Shown piece after piece: positions 41,754 to 50,631 of a stretch of DNA of 64,000 nucleotides. Under the pieces are notes generated by a model. That model had not been told where the DNA came from and did no database searches. It saw nothing but the letters and a program-made list of their open reading frames with translations. How positions within the stretch are numbered: position 1 is the stretch's first letter; the number at the start of each line of letters is the position of its first letter. A program made the position numbers and the translations under genes. This stretch comes from Elusimicrobia bacterium GWA2_51_34. GTDB taxonomy: Bacteria; Elusimicrobiota; Elusimicrobia; Elusimicrobiales; UBA9959. The stretch covers positions 1 through 64,000 of the forward strand of contig MGTS01000012.1 in NCBI GenBank assembly GCA_001799565.1. The letters are read 5' to 3'.

Positions 41754-43478
41754 ATGGATGACAATTGTTTAAATATCCTTATCGTGGAGGATAACCCCGG
41801 AGACCTGCGGCTGGTGCGTGAGTTCCTTGGTGAGTCCTCTGCTCCCGTTTTCAAAACGGCGCACGCCGGCCGTCTTTGCGAAGCGCTGGAAACCCTGGCA
41901 AAGGGCTCTTTTGACGTGGTACTTCTGGACCTTGACCTGCCCGACAGTTCCGGGCTGGGGGCGCTGGAAAAGATCTCCGCCGCCAAAGCGGAAATCCCCG
42001 TAATAGTGCTTACCGGCCAGAGCGACGAAACCTTGGGGTTTGAGGCCCTGCGCAAGAGCGCCGGGGATTATCTGGTGAAGGGACAGATAAACACCCACCT
42101 TCTGACGCGAAGTATCAGATACGCCATTGAGCGCAGGAAAAAGGAAAAAGAGCTGGGCGTTCTCAACCGGGCGCTGAAAGCGCACAGCGACAGCAGCCAG
42201 GCTATGTTGCGCGCGACCGGCGAAGCGGAGTACCTTGAAAAAGTCTGCCGGATTATCATGGAATACTGCGGCCACTCCATGGTCTGGGTGGGTTTTGCGG
42301 AAAATGACAAAAATAAGGCCATCCGTCCCGTGGCGCAGGCGGGCTTTGAGGACGGGTATCTTAAAACGCTGAATGTGACCTGGGCGGACACCGGGTTGGG
42401 AAGGGGGCCGACGGGCACGGCCATTCGCACGGGAAAGCCCGGCGGCTGCAGGAACATGCTTACCGACCCGGCATTCGCGCCCTGGCGGGCGGAAGCCTTG
42501 AAACGGGGCTACGCGTCTTCGCTGGCCCTCCCCCTGAAGGCCGACGGCGGAACTTTCGGCGCGCTGACTATCTATTCCAGGAAAACGGACGCGTTTTCGG
42601 AAAGAGAAACGGCGCTGCTGGTTGAAATAGCCGATGACCTGGCTTTCGGGACAATGGCTATCAGGCTGCGCCTGGAGCGCGAAAAGGTGGATGAGATACT
42701 CCGCCGTGACAACGAAACATTTGAAAAACAGGTCAGGGAGAGATCGCGTGAATTGCTGTACGCCCAGCAGGAACTGGAAAAAGCGAAACGTCTTTCCGAT
42801 ATCGGCACGCTGGCCGCTATCGTCGCTCACGAACTGCGCAATCCTCTGGCCGCCATAAGCATGGCGGCCTCCAATATCAGGAGAAAAGCCGGCAATCCCC
42901 TGCTTGACAGGAATCTTGATAATATTGACAAAAAAGTAACAGAAAGCAACCGGATCATAAGCAATCTGCTGTTCTATTCACGGATAAGAATGCCGCAATT
43001 TGATACGGTGGATATCTCCGCCATTCTTGAAGAATGCGTTGATGTCGCGGAAAGCGCCTCTTCACTCAAAGTTCCGGTGCGTATGGACCTGGGTATTTCA
43101 AAGAATACTTTGATAAAAGCCGATCCGCTGCAGATGAAAGAAGTTTTTTCCAATATTTTAAACAACGCCTTTGACGCCGTTTCCTCCCGCCCCCGCGGAA
43201 AAATACAGGTCCGCGCCGCCGAAAACGGCGGATTTATCAATATCCGCGTTGAAGACACCGGGGTGGGAATAGACAAGGAAACTCTGGGCAAGATCTTTGA
43301 GCCGTTCTTCACCACCAAGGCGAAAGGCACGGGGCTGGGCCTTTATGTCTGCCAGCAAATTATAAATCTTCATGGCGGCGCTATAACGGTAGAGAGCGAA
43401 CCCGGCAAAGGGACCGTTTTTAGCGTAAATTTACCCAGGGGGCCTGAAAATGGCGAAAAAAAGAATACTGATCATTGA
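41754..43478 (+). CDS. REC-GAF-histidine kinase
   Basis: 574 residues, soluble. N-terminal receiver (about 1-125: IVEDNPGDLRL, VVLLDLDLPDSSG, VLTGQS, LVKGQ in place of a KP motif). GAF domain at about 150-310 (MEYCGHSMVWVGF, SLALPLKADGGTFGALTIYS). HisKA with phospho-His in AAIVAHELRNPLAAIS (near 364), then HATPase (NILNNAFDAV, VEDTGVGI, GTGLGLYVCQQI). Receiver at the N-terminus implies that it takes phosphate from another kinase. It overlaps the following response regulator by 29 nt. Confidence 0.9.
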   Translation: MDDNCLNILIVEDNPGDLRLVREFLGESSAPVFKTAHAGRLCEALETLAKGSFDVVLLDLDLPDSSGLGALEKISAAKAEIPVIVLTGQSDETLGFEALRKSAGDYLVKGQINTHLLTRSIRYAIERRKKEKELGVLNRALKAHSDSSQAMLRATGEAEYLEKVCRIIMEYCGHSMVWVGFAENDKNKAIRPVAQAGFEDGYLKTLNVTWADTGLGRGPTGTAIRTGKPGGCRNMLTDPAFAPWRAEALKRGYASSLALPLKADGGTFGALTIYSRKTDAFSERETALLVEIADDLAFGTMAIRLRLEREKVDEILRRDNETFEKQVRERSRELLYAQQELEKAKRLSDIGTLAAIVAHELRNPLAAISMAASNIRRKAGNPLLDRNLDNIDKKVTESNRIISNLLFYSRIRMPQFDTVDISAILEECVDVAESASSLKVPVRMDLGISKNTLIKADPLQMKEVFSNILNNAFDAVSSRPRGKIQVRAAENGGFINIRVEDTGVGIDKETLGKIFEPFFTTKAKGTGLGLYVCQQIINLHGGAITVESEPGKGTVFSVNLPRGPENGEKKNTDH

Positions 43479-43818
43479 CGACGATGCGGAGTTGGGCGAA
43501 GAAATGGCGGAGATTCTGGAGGCCGAAGGTTATTCGGTGGAGAAAGTGTCGGACGGACTTAAAGGGATAGAACTGATACGGAAAAATATCTATAACGTTT
43601 TTCTGCTTGATTTCAAGATACAGGGGATGACGGGAATAGACTTGTTGAAAATAATAAGGAAAAAAGACCCGAAAGCGGCGGTTTTCTTTGTTTCCGGGCG
43701 TCCGGGCCTTGACGCTATCCTTGCGGCGGAAAGCCTGTCGGATGAGATTAAGGGGATAATAGAAAAACCTTTTGATTCAGAGCTTCTTCTTGAAAAGGTA
43801 AGAGCGTGCCACGCGTAA
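43450..43818 (+). CDS. single-domain response regulator (REC)
   Basis: 122 residues. IIDDDAEL pocket, acceptor Asp in VFLLDFKIQGMTG (near 54), FVSGRPG and Lys in IIEKPFD. It starts inside the 3' end of the preceding kinase gene. It ends the string of two kinases and two regulators. Confidence 0.9.
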   Translation: MAKKRILIIDDDAELGEEMAEILEAEGYSVEKVSDGLKGIELIRKNIYNVFLLDFKIQGMTGIDLLKIIRKKDPKAAVFFVSGRPGLDAILAAESLSDEIKGIIEKPFDSELLLEKVRACHA

Positions 43819-43852
43819 GAATATCTCCAGGACTATCCGGATAAAAATCCGG

Positions 43853-44266
43853 TTAGTTGGCGAACAGGTTCTTGTGTTTATACATCACGTAGGCAAAGGA
43901 AGAATAAAGAGCTATTTGTGCAAACGCCAATAAACTTACGGTATGAAGAAAGAAAAGTGAATCAAATAAATTTAAACAGATGAAAGCGATCAAACTCTTG
44001 TACGCCCAGGTTTTAGTTTTCAGCAGCCCATACGCGCAGTAAAGGGTTACTACCGCTCCCAGCAATCCGTTTATAAAACCGCCAAAACCGGCGGAATAAG
44101 GAACAGCAACGCCGGATTCCCCCGCCTTGGCGAGCAGGCTATTGCCTACCGTCATTGCACCTATCGATCCTATTGACACGATTGAAGAGAATGCGAAGAC
44201 AACTCCTACGATAGCGAATATGACACCAAGAACCTTGGAGATAATCAGAATTGTTTTATCGTTCAT
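43853..44266 (-). CDS. small four-helix membrane protein
   Basis: 137 residues with hydrophobic segments at about 8-30, 60-80, 86-106 and 110-130. Gly/Ser-rich first half; no recognised family and no conserved polar motif. It is separated from the signalling genes by strand. Confidence 0.65.
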   Translation of the reverse strand: MNDKTILIISKVLGVIFAIVGVVFAFSSIVSIGSIGAMTVGNSLLAKAGESGVAVPYSAGFGGFINGLLGAVVTLYCAYGLLKTKTWAYKSLIAFICLNLFDSLFFLHTVSLLAFAQIALYSSFAYVMYKHKNLFAN

Positions 44267-44336
44267 GATTTTTAGTATATGTAATTCAGGATAACGCGGT
44301 CAAGATTGATTGAGAATTATCCCAACGCAATAGGAA

Positions 44337-45773
44337 TTACTGGTTTTTGATGATCCGGACATATTCATCCCTGATCTTTTCTGCCGTTTTTATATCGCCC
44401 TTGCTTTCAAAGAAAAGGTTTAGATATAGATAACGTGACAAAATATCTTCATGGAGAAATACCGATTCCGCCATTTTCGTAACCGTCGCGGTCCCGGATT
44501 TTTCGTGCAGCCACGCGCTGGCATTGCCCCCTATCGGATTCTTAACCAAAGATACTACCGGATCTTTACCCGCTTCCTGCTCGTAGCCCGGAGGCCATGG
44601 ATGATACGCTCCGATAAAGGCGAACAGGGTGGAAGCCGCCAGTAAAGCCGCGAAGATGAACGGGTTTAACTCCCGGATGACCGGAGGGAGGAAGAACAGG
44701 CAGAGAGGAATAATGGGTATGAGATAGCGGAAACCATACGACCAGCCCCCGTAAGAGCCGGCAAAAAAAATATGGAACAGGATCGTGGCTGCGATCCCCG
44801 CCCCCAGCCAGCGGGTCCTGGCCCGGCCTAGAACTTCGCCGCAGCGGAGTTGTTTGACTAATCCGAAGATAGCTGGCAATAGCACTGGAGATACGGTGAA
44901 AAAACCGTGCCAGCCGAAAAGGCACTTCAAAGGATAAAACCAATCGTCGGGCAGGAGCACGCCGCCCAGATTCGGGGCGAATTGTCCGCTGTGGTCATAG
45001 CCGCCGGAAATCATTTTTACCGGCAGCACGGAACCGGTAATTACCAGGTTTGACGCGCAAAACAACGCTGGGGCAAGGCTTGCGGAAAGCAGATACCTCA
45101 CCAGGGATCCCTTTTTCGTGGAGTGCCGGAGCATGCCGGAGAAAACAGCCAGAAATATAGCGCCCGGCGCCGGATCGGCGCAGAAGGCGAGGGAGGCCCA
45201 GAACCCCGCCTTAACGGCCTTCTCCTCTATCACCGCGCAGAATGCTGCGAACAGGAAGGCGGCGGCTACGGTATGATTGTTCAACGTAACGGAGAAACTT
45301 GTAAGAATGGTCCCGAACATGAGGCTTGCCGCGGCGAAATACTGAACTCTTCGCTCCGGCCTGAAATATTTTTGGGTGGCCGCGTAAAATTTCACTGCGA
45401 GCCAGGCGGAGCTGAGGCCGACCAGCAGTAATGTAAGCAGATAGACCACCAGATGTTCATTGCCGGCGAAAGAGACTCCCGGTATCCTACTTAGAAGATA
45501 GTACACGCCTGCGCCGGCAATGCTGAGAAAGGGAGGCTTATTGCTGAAATCCCTGCCGTTGAGCGTGACCCGGTCTATCGTCCAGGAATAGCGCGATTCA
45601 TTGATATAAGGATGATGATAATCCACCAGGGCTTCTATCTGGGCGAAGCGGGAGGCGTCGTTCCCGGCCAGAAAAACGCTGTTATGGGTGAAAAGCGTGA
45701 GAACGCCCAGGCTGATAAAAAAAACCAGTATCTTCTCAATAGCGGTAACGGACGGGGCGGTGTGCTGGTTCAT
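44337..45773 (-). CDS. GT-C-like polytopic membrane glycosyltransferase candidate
   Basis: 478 residues with about ten hydrophobic segments. The first periplasmic loop holds acidic residues near NDASRFAQIEA and a HPYIN motif, as in GT-C enzymes that use lipid-linked sugars (PMT or ArnT relatives). A further periplasmic loop contains GGYDHSGQFAPN. The family assignment rests on topology and these features only. It is divergent from the M28 peptidase gene. Confidence 0.65.
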   Translation of the reverse strand: MNQHTAPSVTAIEKILVFFISLGVLTLFTHNSVFLAGNDASRFAQIEALVDYHHPYINESRYSWTIDRVTLNGRDFSNKPPFLSIAGAGVYYLLSRIPGVSFAGNEHLVVYLLTLLLVGLSSAWLAVKFYAATQKYFRPERRVQYFAAASLMFGTILTSFSVTLNNHTVAAAFLFAAFCAVIEEKAVKAGFWASLAFCADPAPGAIFLAVFSGMLRHSTKKGSLVRYLLSASLAPALFCASNLVITGSVLPVKMISGGYDHSGQFAPNLGGVLLPDDWFYPLKCLFGWHGFFTVSPVLLPAIFGLVKQLRCGEVLGRARTRWLGAGIAATILFHIFFAGSYGGWSYGFRYLIPIIPLCLFFLPPVIRELNPFIFAALLAASTLFAFIGAYHPWPPGYEQEAGKDPVVSLVKNPIGGNASAWLHEKSGTATVTKMAESVFLHEDILSRYLYLNLFFESKGDIKTAEKIRDEYVRIIKNQ

Positions 45774-45877
45774 ATTTCAGTATGCGACGGGCCGGTATCC
45801 CGGAAATTATAATAAAAAGATCGCAGGCGGGGCAGTTAATATCGCGAAAACGCATGAATCAAAGGCGATTAAAACCC

Positions 45878-45906
45878 TTGACCATCCACGGGATTTACTT
45901 TATAAT
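45878..45906 (+). promoter_or_regulatory. near-consensus sigma70 promoter for the M28 peptidase gene
   Basis: TTGACC at 45878-45883, exactly 17 nt spacer, TATAAT at 45901-45906. The expected transcription start (about 7 nt downstream) coincides with the GTG codon at 45913. Confidence 0.75.
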
Positions 45907-45912
45907 TGCATT

Positions 45913-47058
45913 GTGAAACTTTCATCCCGCCTGCCGGCTGCGGTTTCTTTCTTGTTGTTATGCGCGGCCCCGGTTTGCGCCCTAGAACCGTCCGTTTCAG
46001 GGCCGTCCTACCTGCTTATGTCCCATGATCCGGTTTTCCTTGAGGAAATTTCTAAAATTTCAAGCACGGTTTATTCCGCAGGCCGCACGCGCCTTATAAA
46101 ACTTTCAATGCCCTTTTCCCTGCTTCCTCCTGAAACCGCCGCAAAGCTGCGCGAAGTTTCTTCGGACGAAGTCTACAACGCCCCGGCGGCAAAGGGTCCT
46201 AAAAAAACCGCGGACCCCGCCGTGCTCGCGATAATAGCAAAAGTTGACGGCGCCCGCCTGATGGGATATGCCGACTCTATAACTATGACCGGCAAACGCA
46301 GCGCGGCGCAGTTGGACATCTCCGCCGCTTCTGGCAACCGCCTGGCCATGGATTATATCGCCGGCACTTTCAAAGAATTGGGATACGAGACGCAATGGCA
46401 GTGCTATAAAGACCGCAAAGCCGATAAGGAATGTAACATCGTTGCCAGACGCAAGGCCGGGCAGTCCGGCGCTAAAGCTGTGCTCGTTATAGGGCACATG
46501 GATTCAACCGGCTATGAAAACGCGGGCGCGGATGATAACGCCTCCGGAGCGGCCGGTGTTCTGGAAATGGCCCGTATTCTTGCCGGTTACAAGTCGGATC
46601 ACGACTTTATCTTCGTAACCGCCAATGGCGAGGAGAATGGGATAACCGGGGGGTATGCCTGCGCGAAGAAACTGAAAGAATCGGGAGAGCTTTCAAGCGT
46701 TGCCTGGGCCATAAACATGGACATGATCGCCTGGAACAATGACGGCGTGCTGGAAATTGAGACCAATAAAGAATTTTCGGCCCACGCGAATTGGGTAGGC
46801 GCGCAAGCCAGGCTTTACACAAAACTTGAGCCGTATATCGCCATGCCCGCCTGGGGCAGCGATCATGTGCCTTTTCTTGAAGCCGGCATTCCCACCTATC
46901 TTTCCATTGAGCACTGGGAAAACCACAACCCCTGCTACCACAAGGCCTGTGACAAAATGTCGGCTCTTTCCTGGGATTATGCCGCCGACATAGTGCGCCT
47001 GAACCTTGCCGTTATAGCGGAAAAAACCCGCCTGACACCGCTTGCCTCAAAACCCTGA
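45913..47058 (+). CDS. secreted M28-family zinc aminopeptidase
   Basis: 381 residues from GTG 45913, with a signal peptide (KLSSRLPAAVSFLLLCAAPVCA). All five zinc-site residues are visible: His/Asp in LVIGHMDST, Asp in GADDNASG, Glu pair in TANGEENG, Asp in INMDMIAWN and His in WGSDHVPFLEAG. It probably trims peptides outside the cytoplasm. The frame is open back to 45688 but overlaps the divergent gene and lacks a signal there. The promoter at 45878-45906 predicts a leaderless transcript starting at the GTG. Confidence 0.88.
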   Translation: MKLSSRLPAAVSFLLLCAAPVCALEPSVSGPSYLLMSHDPVFLEEISKISSTVYSAGRTRLIKLSMPFSLLPPETAAKLREVSSDEVYNAPAAKGPKKTADPAVLAIIAKVDGARLMGYADSITMTGKRSAAQLDISAASGNRLAMDYIAGTFKELGYETQWQCYKDRKADKECNIVARRKAGQSGAKAVLVIGHMDSTGYENAGADDNASGAAGVLEMARILAGYKSDHDFIFVTANGEENGITGGYACAKKLKESGELSSVAWAINMDMIAWNNDGVLEIETNKEFSAHANWVGAQARLYTKLEPYIAMPAWGSDHVPFLEAGIPTYLSIEHWENHNPCYHKACDKMSALSWDYAADIVRLNLAVIAEKTRLTPLASKP

Positions 47059-47104
47059 CAGATTTGCGCAATGCGCAATATGCAATTAATCCCGCAGCAG
47101 ATCC

Positions 47105-47224
47105 CTAAATGTGGAACCCCGCCTGCTTTAGCCTGTCTTGTTCGACACGATAGCCTTTTTTTCTGAGCAAGGATATAAAATCGTTTTTAAGCCAGTCCCG
47201 GTAAAACTCACCAGGAGACTTCAT
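47105..47224 (-). CDS. possible 39-residue basic protein
   Basis: ATG 47224 after GGGGGG; 39 residues, amphipathic and charged (SPGEFYRDWLKNDF, LLRKKGYRVEQDRLKQAGF). The composition looks protein-like rather than random, but no family is recognised and it may be the remnant of a larger gene. It lies in the otherwise gene-free 47059-47410 interval. Confidence 0.35.
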   Translation of the reverse strand: MKSPGEFYRDWLKNDFISLLRKKGYRVEQDRLKQAGFHI

Positions 47225-47286
47225 CCCCCCGGGGAGTATAATGTCAAAAAGGCCGCAGAGGAACCATTAGTGCGGCGGTTAAGCAT

Positions 47287-47323
47287 ATAACAAAAAATCC
47301 CCGATTTGTTGTCGGAGATTTTA
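47287..47323 (-). terminator. terminator after the M23 peptidase gene
   Basis: On the minus strand AATCTCCGA, 6-nt loop, TCGGGGATTTTTT. It is about 90 nt beyond the M23 stop codon. Confidence 0.6.
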
Positions 47324-47410
47324 AAAGTGGCGGGCCCCTTAGTAGACGAGGTTTATAGCTTTTTTATTTCCCCCCCGCTCCCGGTAAATGTTTACTTCAA
47401 TCGGCCTGAT

Positions 47411-48097
47411 TTATACGGGGAGGGCCAATCCACGTTTTTTTCTTATACTGGGACGAGGCAATCTATAATCGTGCGGGTTTACCCAATACCGCTTGAGTTC
47501 TTCTTCGGTTTTCGGATACTTTACCTTAAAGAAACCCGTGTCGCTTCTTTCGCACGCGCCGGGTTTGCGTATCTCCCAATGAAGGTGCAAACCATAACTG
47601 CCTTTGCCTGTGTTACCCATCTTGCCGAGGAGCGTGTTCGGCTCTATGACCTTGTTGTTTAAAGGGCTGACGACACGTAAATGGATAAACCACTGACACC
47701 CGCCATTCTTTGTGTGGACCAGAGCGTAGTTGCCCGCATATGAGTCAAATCCCGTTTGGACAAGTCCACCTTCGGGGCTGTAAACCGCTTCTTCGCCACC
47801 AAGGTCAATTCCCGGGTGTTTGACCTTGAAATCATTGCCGCATAACCATGCGAGTTTAACAGGCGCAACGTGCAGGTTCGCGTTTGACAGCAGAGCTTTA
47901 GGTTTGGGCATGGCGACAGTGGATTTCGGCAGAGCGCCAATGCCGGAAATAACGGTATTGGAGCCCTTGGGTTTAGCATTATCAGCCACCGCATCCCTGA
48001 GGTCAGATGGAGTACCCCTATACGAATTTTTAATATGGGCAAAAACCGCCGCTGTTACTATCACGGCGACAAGCGTATATTTTTTCCAGTTGGTCAT
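47411..48097 (-). CDS. M23-family peptidase, membrane-anchored or secreted
   Basis: 228 residues. A hydrophobic N-terminus (TLVAVIVTAAVFAHI) acts as signal or anchor. The M23 (LytM) domain has the metal His/Asp in HPGIDLGGE (near residue 115) and the HxH motif in YGLHLHWEIR (near 183). It probably cuts peptidoglycan cross-links. ATG 48097 with GGGAG upstream is preferred over an earlier start at 48157. Confidence 0.85.
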   Translation of the reverse strand: MTNWKKYTLVAVIVTAAVFAHIKNSYRGTPSDLRDAVADNAKPKGSNTVISGIGALPKSTVAMPKPKALLSNANLHVAPVKLAWLCGNDFKVKHPGIDLGGEEAVYSPEGGLVQTGFDSYAGNYALVHTKNGGCQWFIHLRVVSPLNNKVIEPNTLLGKMGNTGKGSYGLHLHWEIRKPGACERSDTGFFKVKYPKTEEELKRYWVNPHDYRLPRPSIRKKRGLALPV

Positions 48098-48197
48098 ATT
48101 TTCTCCCGCAATTTTCAAATTATAATCCAAGTATAACACTTCCCTTCTATTTGTCAAGGGCCTTTTTTAAATGCTAATTGCTAATTAAAAAATAAAA

Positions 48198-48315
48198 GTG
48201 CATATCCTGTTTTTCATATAAATTCACTGTGGTCGACGGCGAATTCTTTTATCGCTCCAAGACCGGGTTTTTAGGGAAGAATCCCGTAATCTTACGCCGG
48301 CTACTGTGCACTTTT
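48198..48315. other. possible structured RNA or transcript-end element
   Basis: AAAAGTGCA and TGCACTTTT close a roughly 100-nt interval containing shorter potential stems (GGTCGACGGC region, CCGGGTTTTTAGGGAAGAATCCCG). It lies between rsgA and the M23 gene on the minus strand. No riboswitch class was recognised. Confidence 0.3.
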
Positions 48316-48380
48316 AAAAAATTCCCAACAGGGCTTTTTTAATTCTAAATGGGGCAATATGGACTTGTAATTTTCACGTT

Positions 48381-49448
48381 TTATGGGGATTTGTATTTTT
48401 TTATCTGTTCCAAAGCTTTTTTAACAAATTTCCCGAATTGATGGTCCTTTTTCCTTCTCTCATTTTTTGTCATTTGGTAATATCCGGCTTCTTTTTTTAG
48501 CTTGAGGTAATTTGAAAACCTGTTTTCATCTAATTCCCCGGTTTCTACGGAAACTTTAACTGCGCAACCGGGTTCATGGGTATGCGTGCAATCCTTGAAT
48601 CTGCATTTTTCAGACAAGGTGGAAATGCCGTCAAATACAGTGTCTATTCCGATAATTGAATCAGCCATTCCTACCTCACGCAGACCGGGGTTGTCTATGA
48701 TGATCCCCCCATTATTGAGGAAATACATTTCACGGGTTGTTGTAGTGTGCTTTCCCCTGCCGGTAAGTTCGCCTATAGCCTTTATTTTTGTGGCATTACT
48801 GCCGAGTAGTTTGTTTATTAAAGACGATTTCCCGACACCCGACGACCCAAGAAAACAATATGTTTTAGTCTGTGAGATACGGGAGCGTAATTCTGCAATC
48901 CCATGATCGGAGGTAACGCTAGTGGTAAAAATTTCCACATTTTTAAATCTCTTTCTTATTTGGGCTGTTTTTTCTTCCAGTTCGGCTGCGGAAATAAGGT
49001 CTGTTTTGTTTAATATGATGCTTGGTTCTATGCCGCCGTCTTTTGCCAACGCGCAATAGCGCTCAAAGCGGTTCAAATTATAATCCCTATCCATTGATTC
49101 AATAGCAAATGCCACGTCAATGTTAGTCGCAATGACCTGTATACTGAATTTTCCGCTGGTTTTTCGTTTTAAAAGCGATTTTCGCGGTAAAACGCCATAA
49201 ATAACCGCCCAATTCACTTCTAACTCTGAAATGGCTACCCAGTCTCCTACGGCAGGATAATCTTCCCTGGATTTTGCCTGATGCATTTGTTTTCCGGTTA
49301 TTTTCGCGGGGAATTCTCCGTTTTCGTTTTTAACCCTGTAGGTTTCCTTATATTCGGCTATAACCCGTGCAACTGAATAACCATCCAACCCCAATCTGTT
49401 GCGATGAGTTTCAAAAAAACTGTTATAGCCCAGATCTTTAAGTTCCAT
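48381..49448 (-). CDS. rsgA: ribosome small-subunit-dependent GTPase A
   Basis: Circularly permuted GTPase assisting late 30S assembly; 355 residues. OB domain first (about 30-105), then G4 NKTD (near 155), G1 GSSGVGKSSL (near 208), G2/G3 region with TTTTREM and IIDNPGLRE, then the C-terminal zinc site (CRFKDCTHTHEPGC). Normal length. It is somewhat AT-rich compared with the neighbouring operons. Confidence 0.95.
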   Translation of the reverse strand: MELKDLGYNSFFETHRNRLGLDGYSVARVIAEYKETYRVKNENGEFPAKITGKQMHQAKSREDYPAVGDWVAISELEVNWAVIYGVLPRKSLLKRKTSGKFSIQVIATNIDVAFAIESMDRDYNLNRFERYCALAKDGGIEPSIILNKTDLISAAELEEKTAQIRKRFKNVEIFTTSVTSDHGIAELRSRISQTKTYCFLGSSGVGKSSLINKLLGSNATKIKAIGELTGRGKHTTTTREMYFLNNGGIIIDNPGLREVGMADSIIGIDTVFDGISTLSEKCRFKDCTHTHEPGCAVKVSVETGELDENRFSNYLKLKKEAGYYQMTKNERRKKDHQFGKFVKKALEQIKKYKSP

Positions 49449-49502
49449 CTACACATGGTCCTGTCTGATTAAAAATCGCTGCTCAGCCGAAAATGGCCGT
49501 TT

Positions 49503-49964
49503 TTAAGGCCTAAAACCGGTTTGGCGGAAGGGCAAAAGATAAAAGTGTCGTAACGCCGCCGGCATATGGGAGCCTACAGATCCTATAATCATAACTATGG
49601 TCAACAAAGCGATGCGGTGCTCCCAAAATACAGGGGTCAATATCAGTATGGCGAGCTTGAGCAGCACCAGAGTGCCCGCCAACTGCAGGATCCAATCAAA
49701 GCTGGAATAGAGTTCAAGCGTCATAAGGCCTGCGCCTGTAAAAACAGTCAAATACAGCCAGACGGCAAGTTCGGTCCGGGGAAGACCAAACCAGTGCCCG
49801 CCGAATAATACGGAGAAACTCAACAGGTGAATAGTGCGCAGGGTTATACGTGCGGCACGGCTGCCTCTCCATTTTCTTTTTTCAAGCGGGAACAGGATCC
49901 CTTTCAAATCATTTCCAACAGGTTTCATTTTTATGCTGCTATTGACTCCGCTTAACTTTACCAA
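49503..49964 (-). CDS. small multi-pass membrane protein
   Basis: 153 residues; about 45 soluble residues, then three or four helices (IHLLSFSVLFGGHWFG, LYLTVFTGAGLM, LAGTLVLLKLAILIL, LLTIVMIIGSVGS). His residues occur in helix edges (GGHWFG, GSHMP), reminiscent of heme- or copper-associated small membrane proteins, but no family can be assigned. Confidence 0.55.
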   Translation of the reverse strand: MVKLSGVNSSIKMKPVGNDLKGILFPLEKRKWRGSRAARITLRTIHLLSFSVLFGGHWFGLPRTELAVWLYLTVFTGAGLMTLELYSSFDWILQLAGTLVLLKLAILILTPVFWEHRIALLTIVMIIGSVGSHMPAALRHFYLLPFRQTGFRP

Positions 49965-50077
49965 TTTTACTGCCTGTTTCCAATTTTAACATTTATCGCT
50001 TTTCTCATGGTTCGGGTTATGTTCTTTTTCTCCGCCAGTGTACTGCTGCCCCCCGGCGCTTTTCGGTTGTTCGGTCT

Positions 50078-50431
50078 TTATTTTACATTCAGCACGTCTG
50101 TGATGGCCTTTTCCAGGCTTTCCTTCGGCAGAACGCCGGTTACCATCTGCGGCTGTCCGGTCGCCGGTATTAAAAGCATGGTGGGTATGCTTTGTATGCC
50201 GAACAGCGATGAAAGCTGCTGCTCCTCATCGGTGTTTACCTTGTAAATATCCAGCTTCCCGGCATATTTATCAGCCAACTCGGCCAGCACTGGTGAAAGC
50301 ATTTTGCACGGCCCGCACCAGTCTGCGTAGAAATCCACGATGCAGGGTTTATCCCCGGCGAATTTCCATTCTTTGTTGTTCTCAAAATTAAAAACCTTTT
50401 CCTTAAACGACTCAAGTTTCAGATTTTCCAT
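50078..50431 (-). CDS. trxA: thioredoxin
   Basis: 117 residues. Active site ADWCGPCKM near residue 40, cis-Pro in QSIPTMLLI. GGAGG precedes ATG 50431. It is isolated from the thioredoxin reductase-like gene at 55703, but that enzyme is its plausible partner. Confidence 0.95.
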   Translation of the reverse strand: MENLKLESFKEKVFNFENNKEWKFAGDKPCIVDFYADWCGPCKMLSPVLAELADKYAGKLDIYKVNTDEEQQLSSLFGIQSIPTMLLIPATGQPQMVTGVLPKESLEKAITDVLNVK

Positions 50432-50483
50432 ACATCCTCCTTATGGAACTGTATAGTCCGGTACCGTGGTCCGGCCTTCTGTA

Positions 50484-50607
50484 AATTAGATGCGTCAGGT
50501 GACTAAAAGGATTCATCCTGTCATGGCAAAACATAGGGCGGCATGAAGGAATGTCGGCATTTTGTCTGGCAAAATGAATCCTTTTTTGCCCCCATGCATC
50601 TAATTAG
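50484..50607. repeat. long imperfect palindrome (MITE-like) in the trxA/TolC divergent region
   Basis: The outer arms ATTAGATGC...AAAAGGATTCAT and ATGAATCCTTTT...GCATCTAAT match over about 30 of 36 positions. The interior of roughly 50 nt has no ORF. Target-site duplications are not obvious (AAATTAG versus CTAATTAG). It could be a small non-autonomous element or a regulatory cruciform. Confidence 0.6.
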
Positions 50608-50631
50608 CAAGAGATTCAGGAGGCAGTTACC

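Noticed and set aside
44451-45431. Plus-strand frames opposite the GT-C-like gene
   Set aside because: No motif, and the minus-strand product has consistent membrane topology.
48198-48315. Cobalamin riboswitch between rsgA and the M23 gene
   Set aside because: The conserved riboswitch boxes are not present and no cobalamin gene follows.
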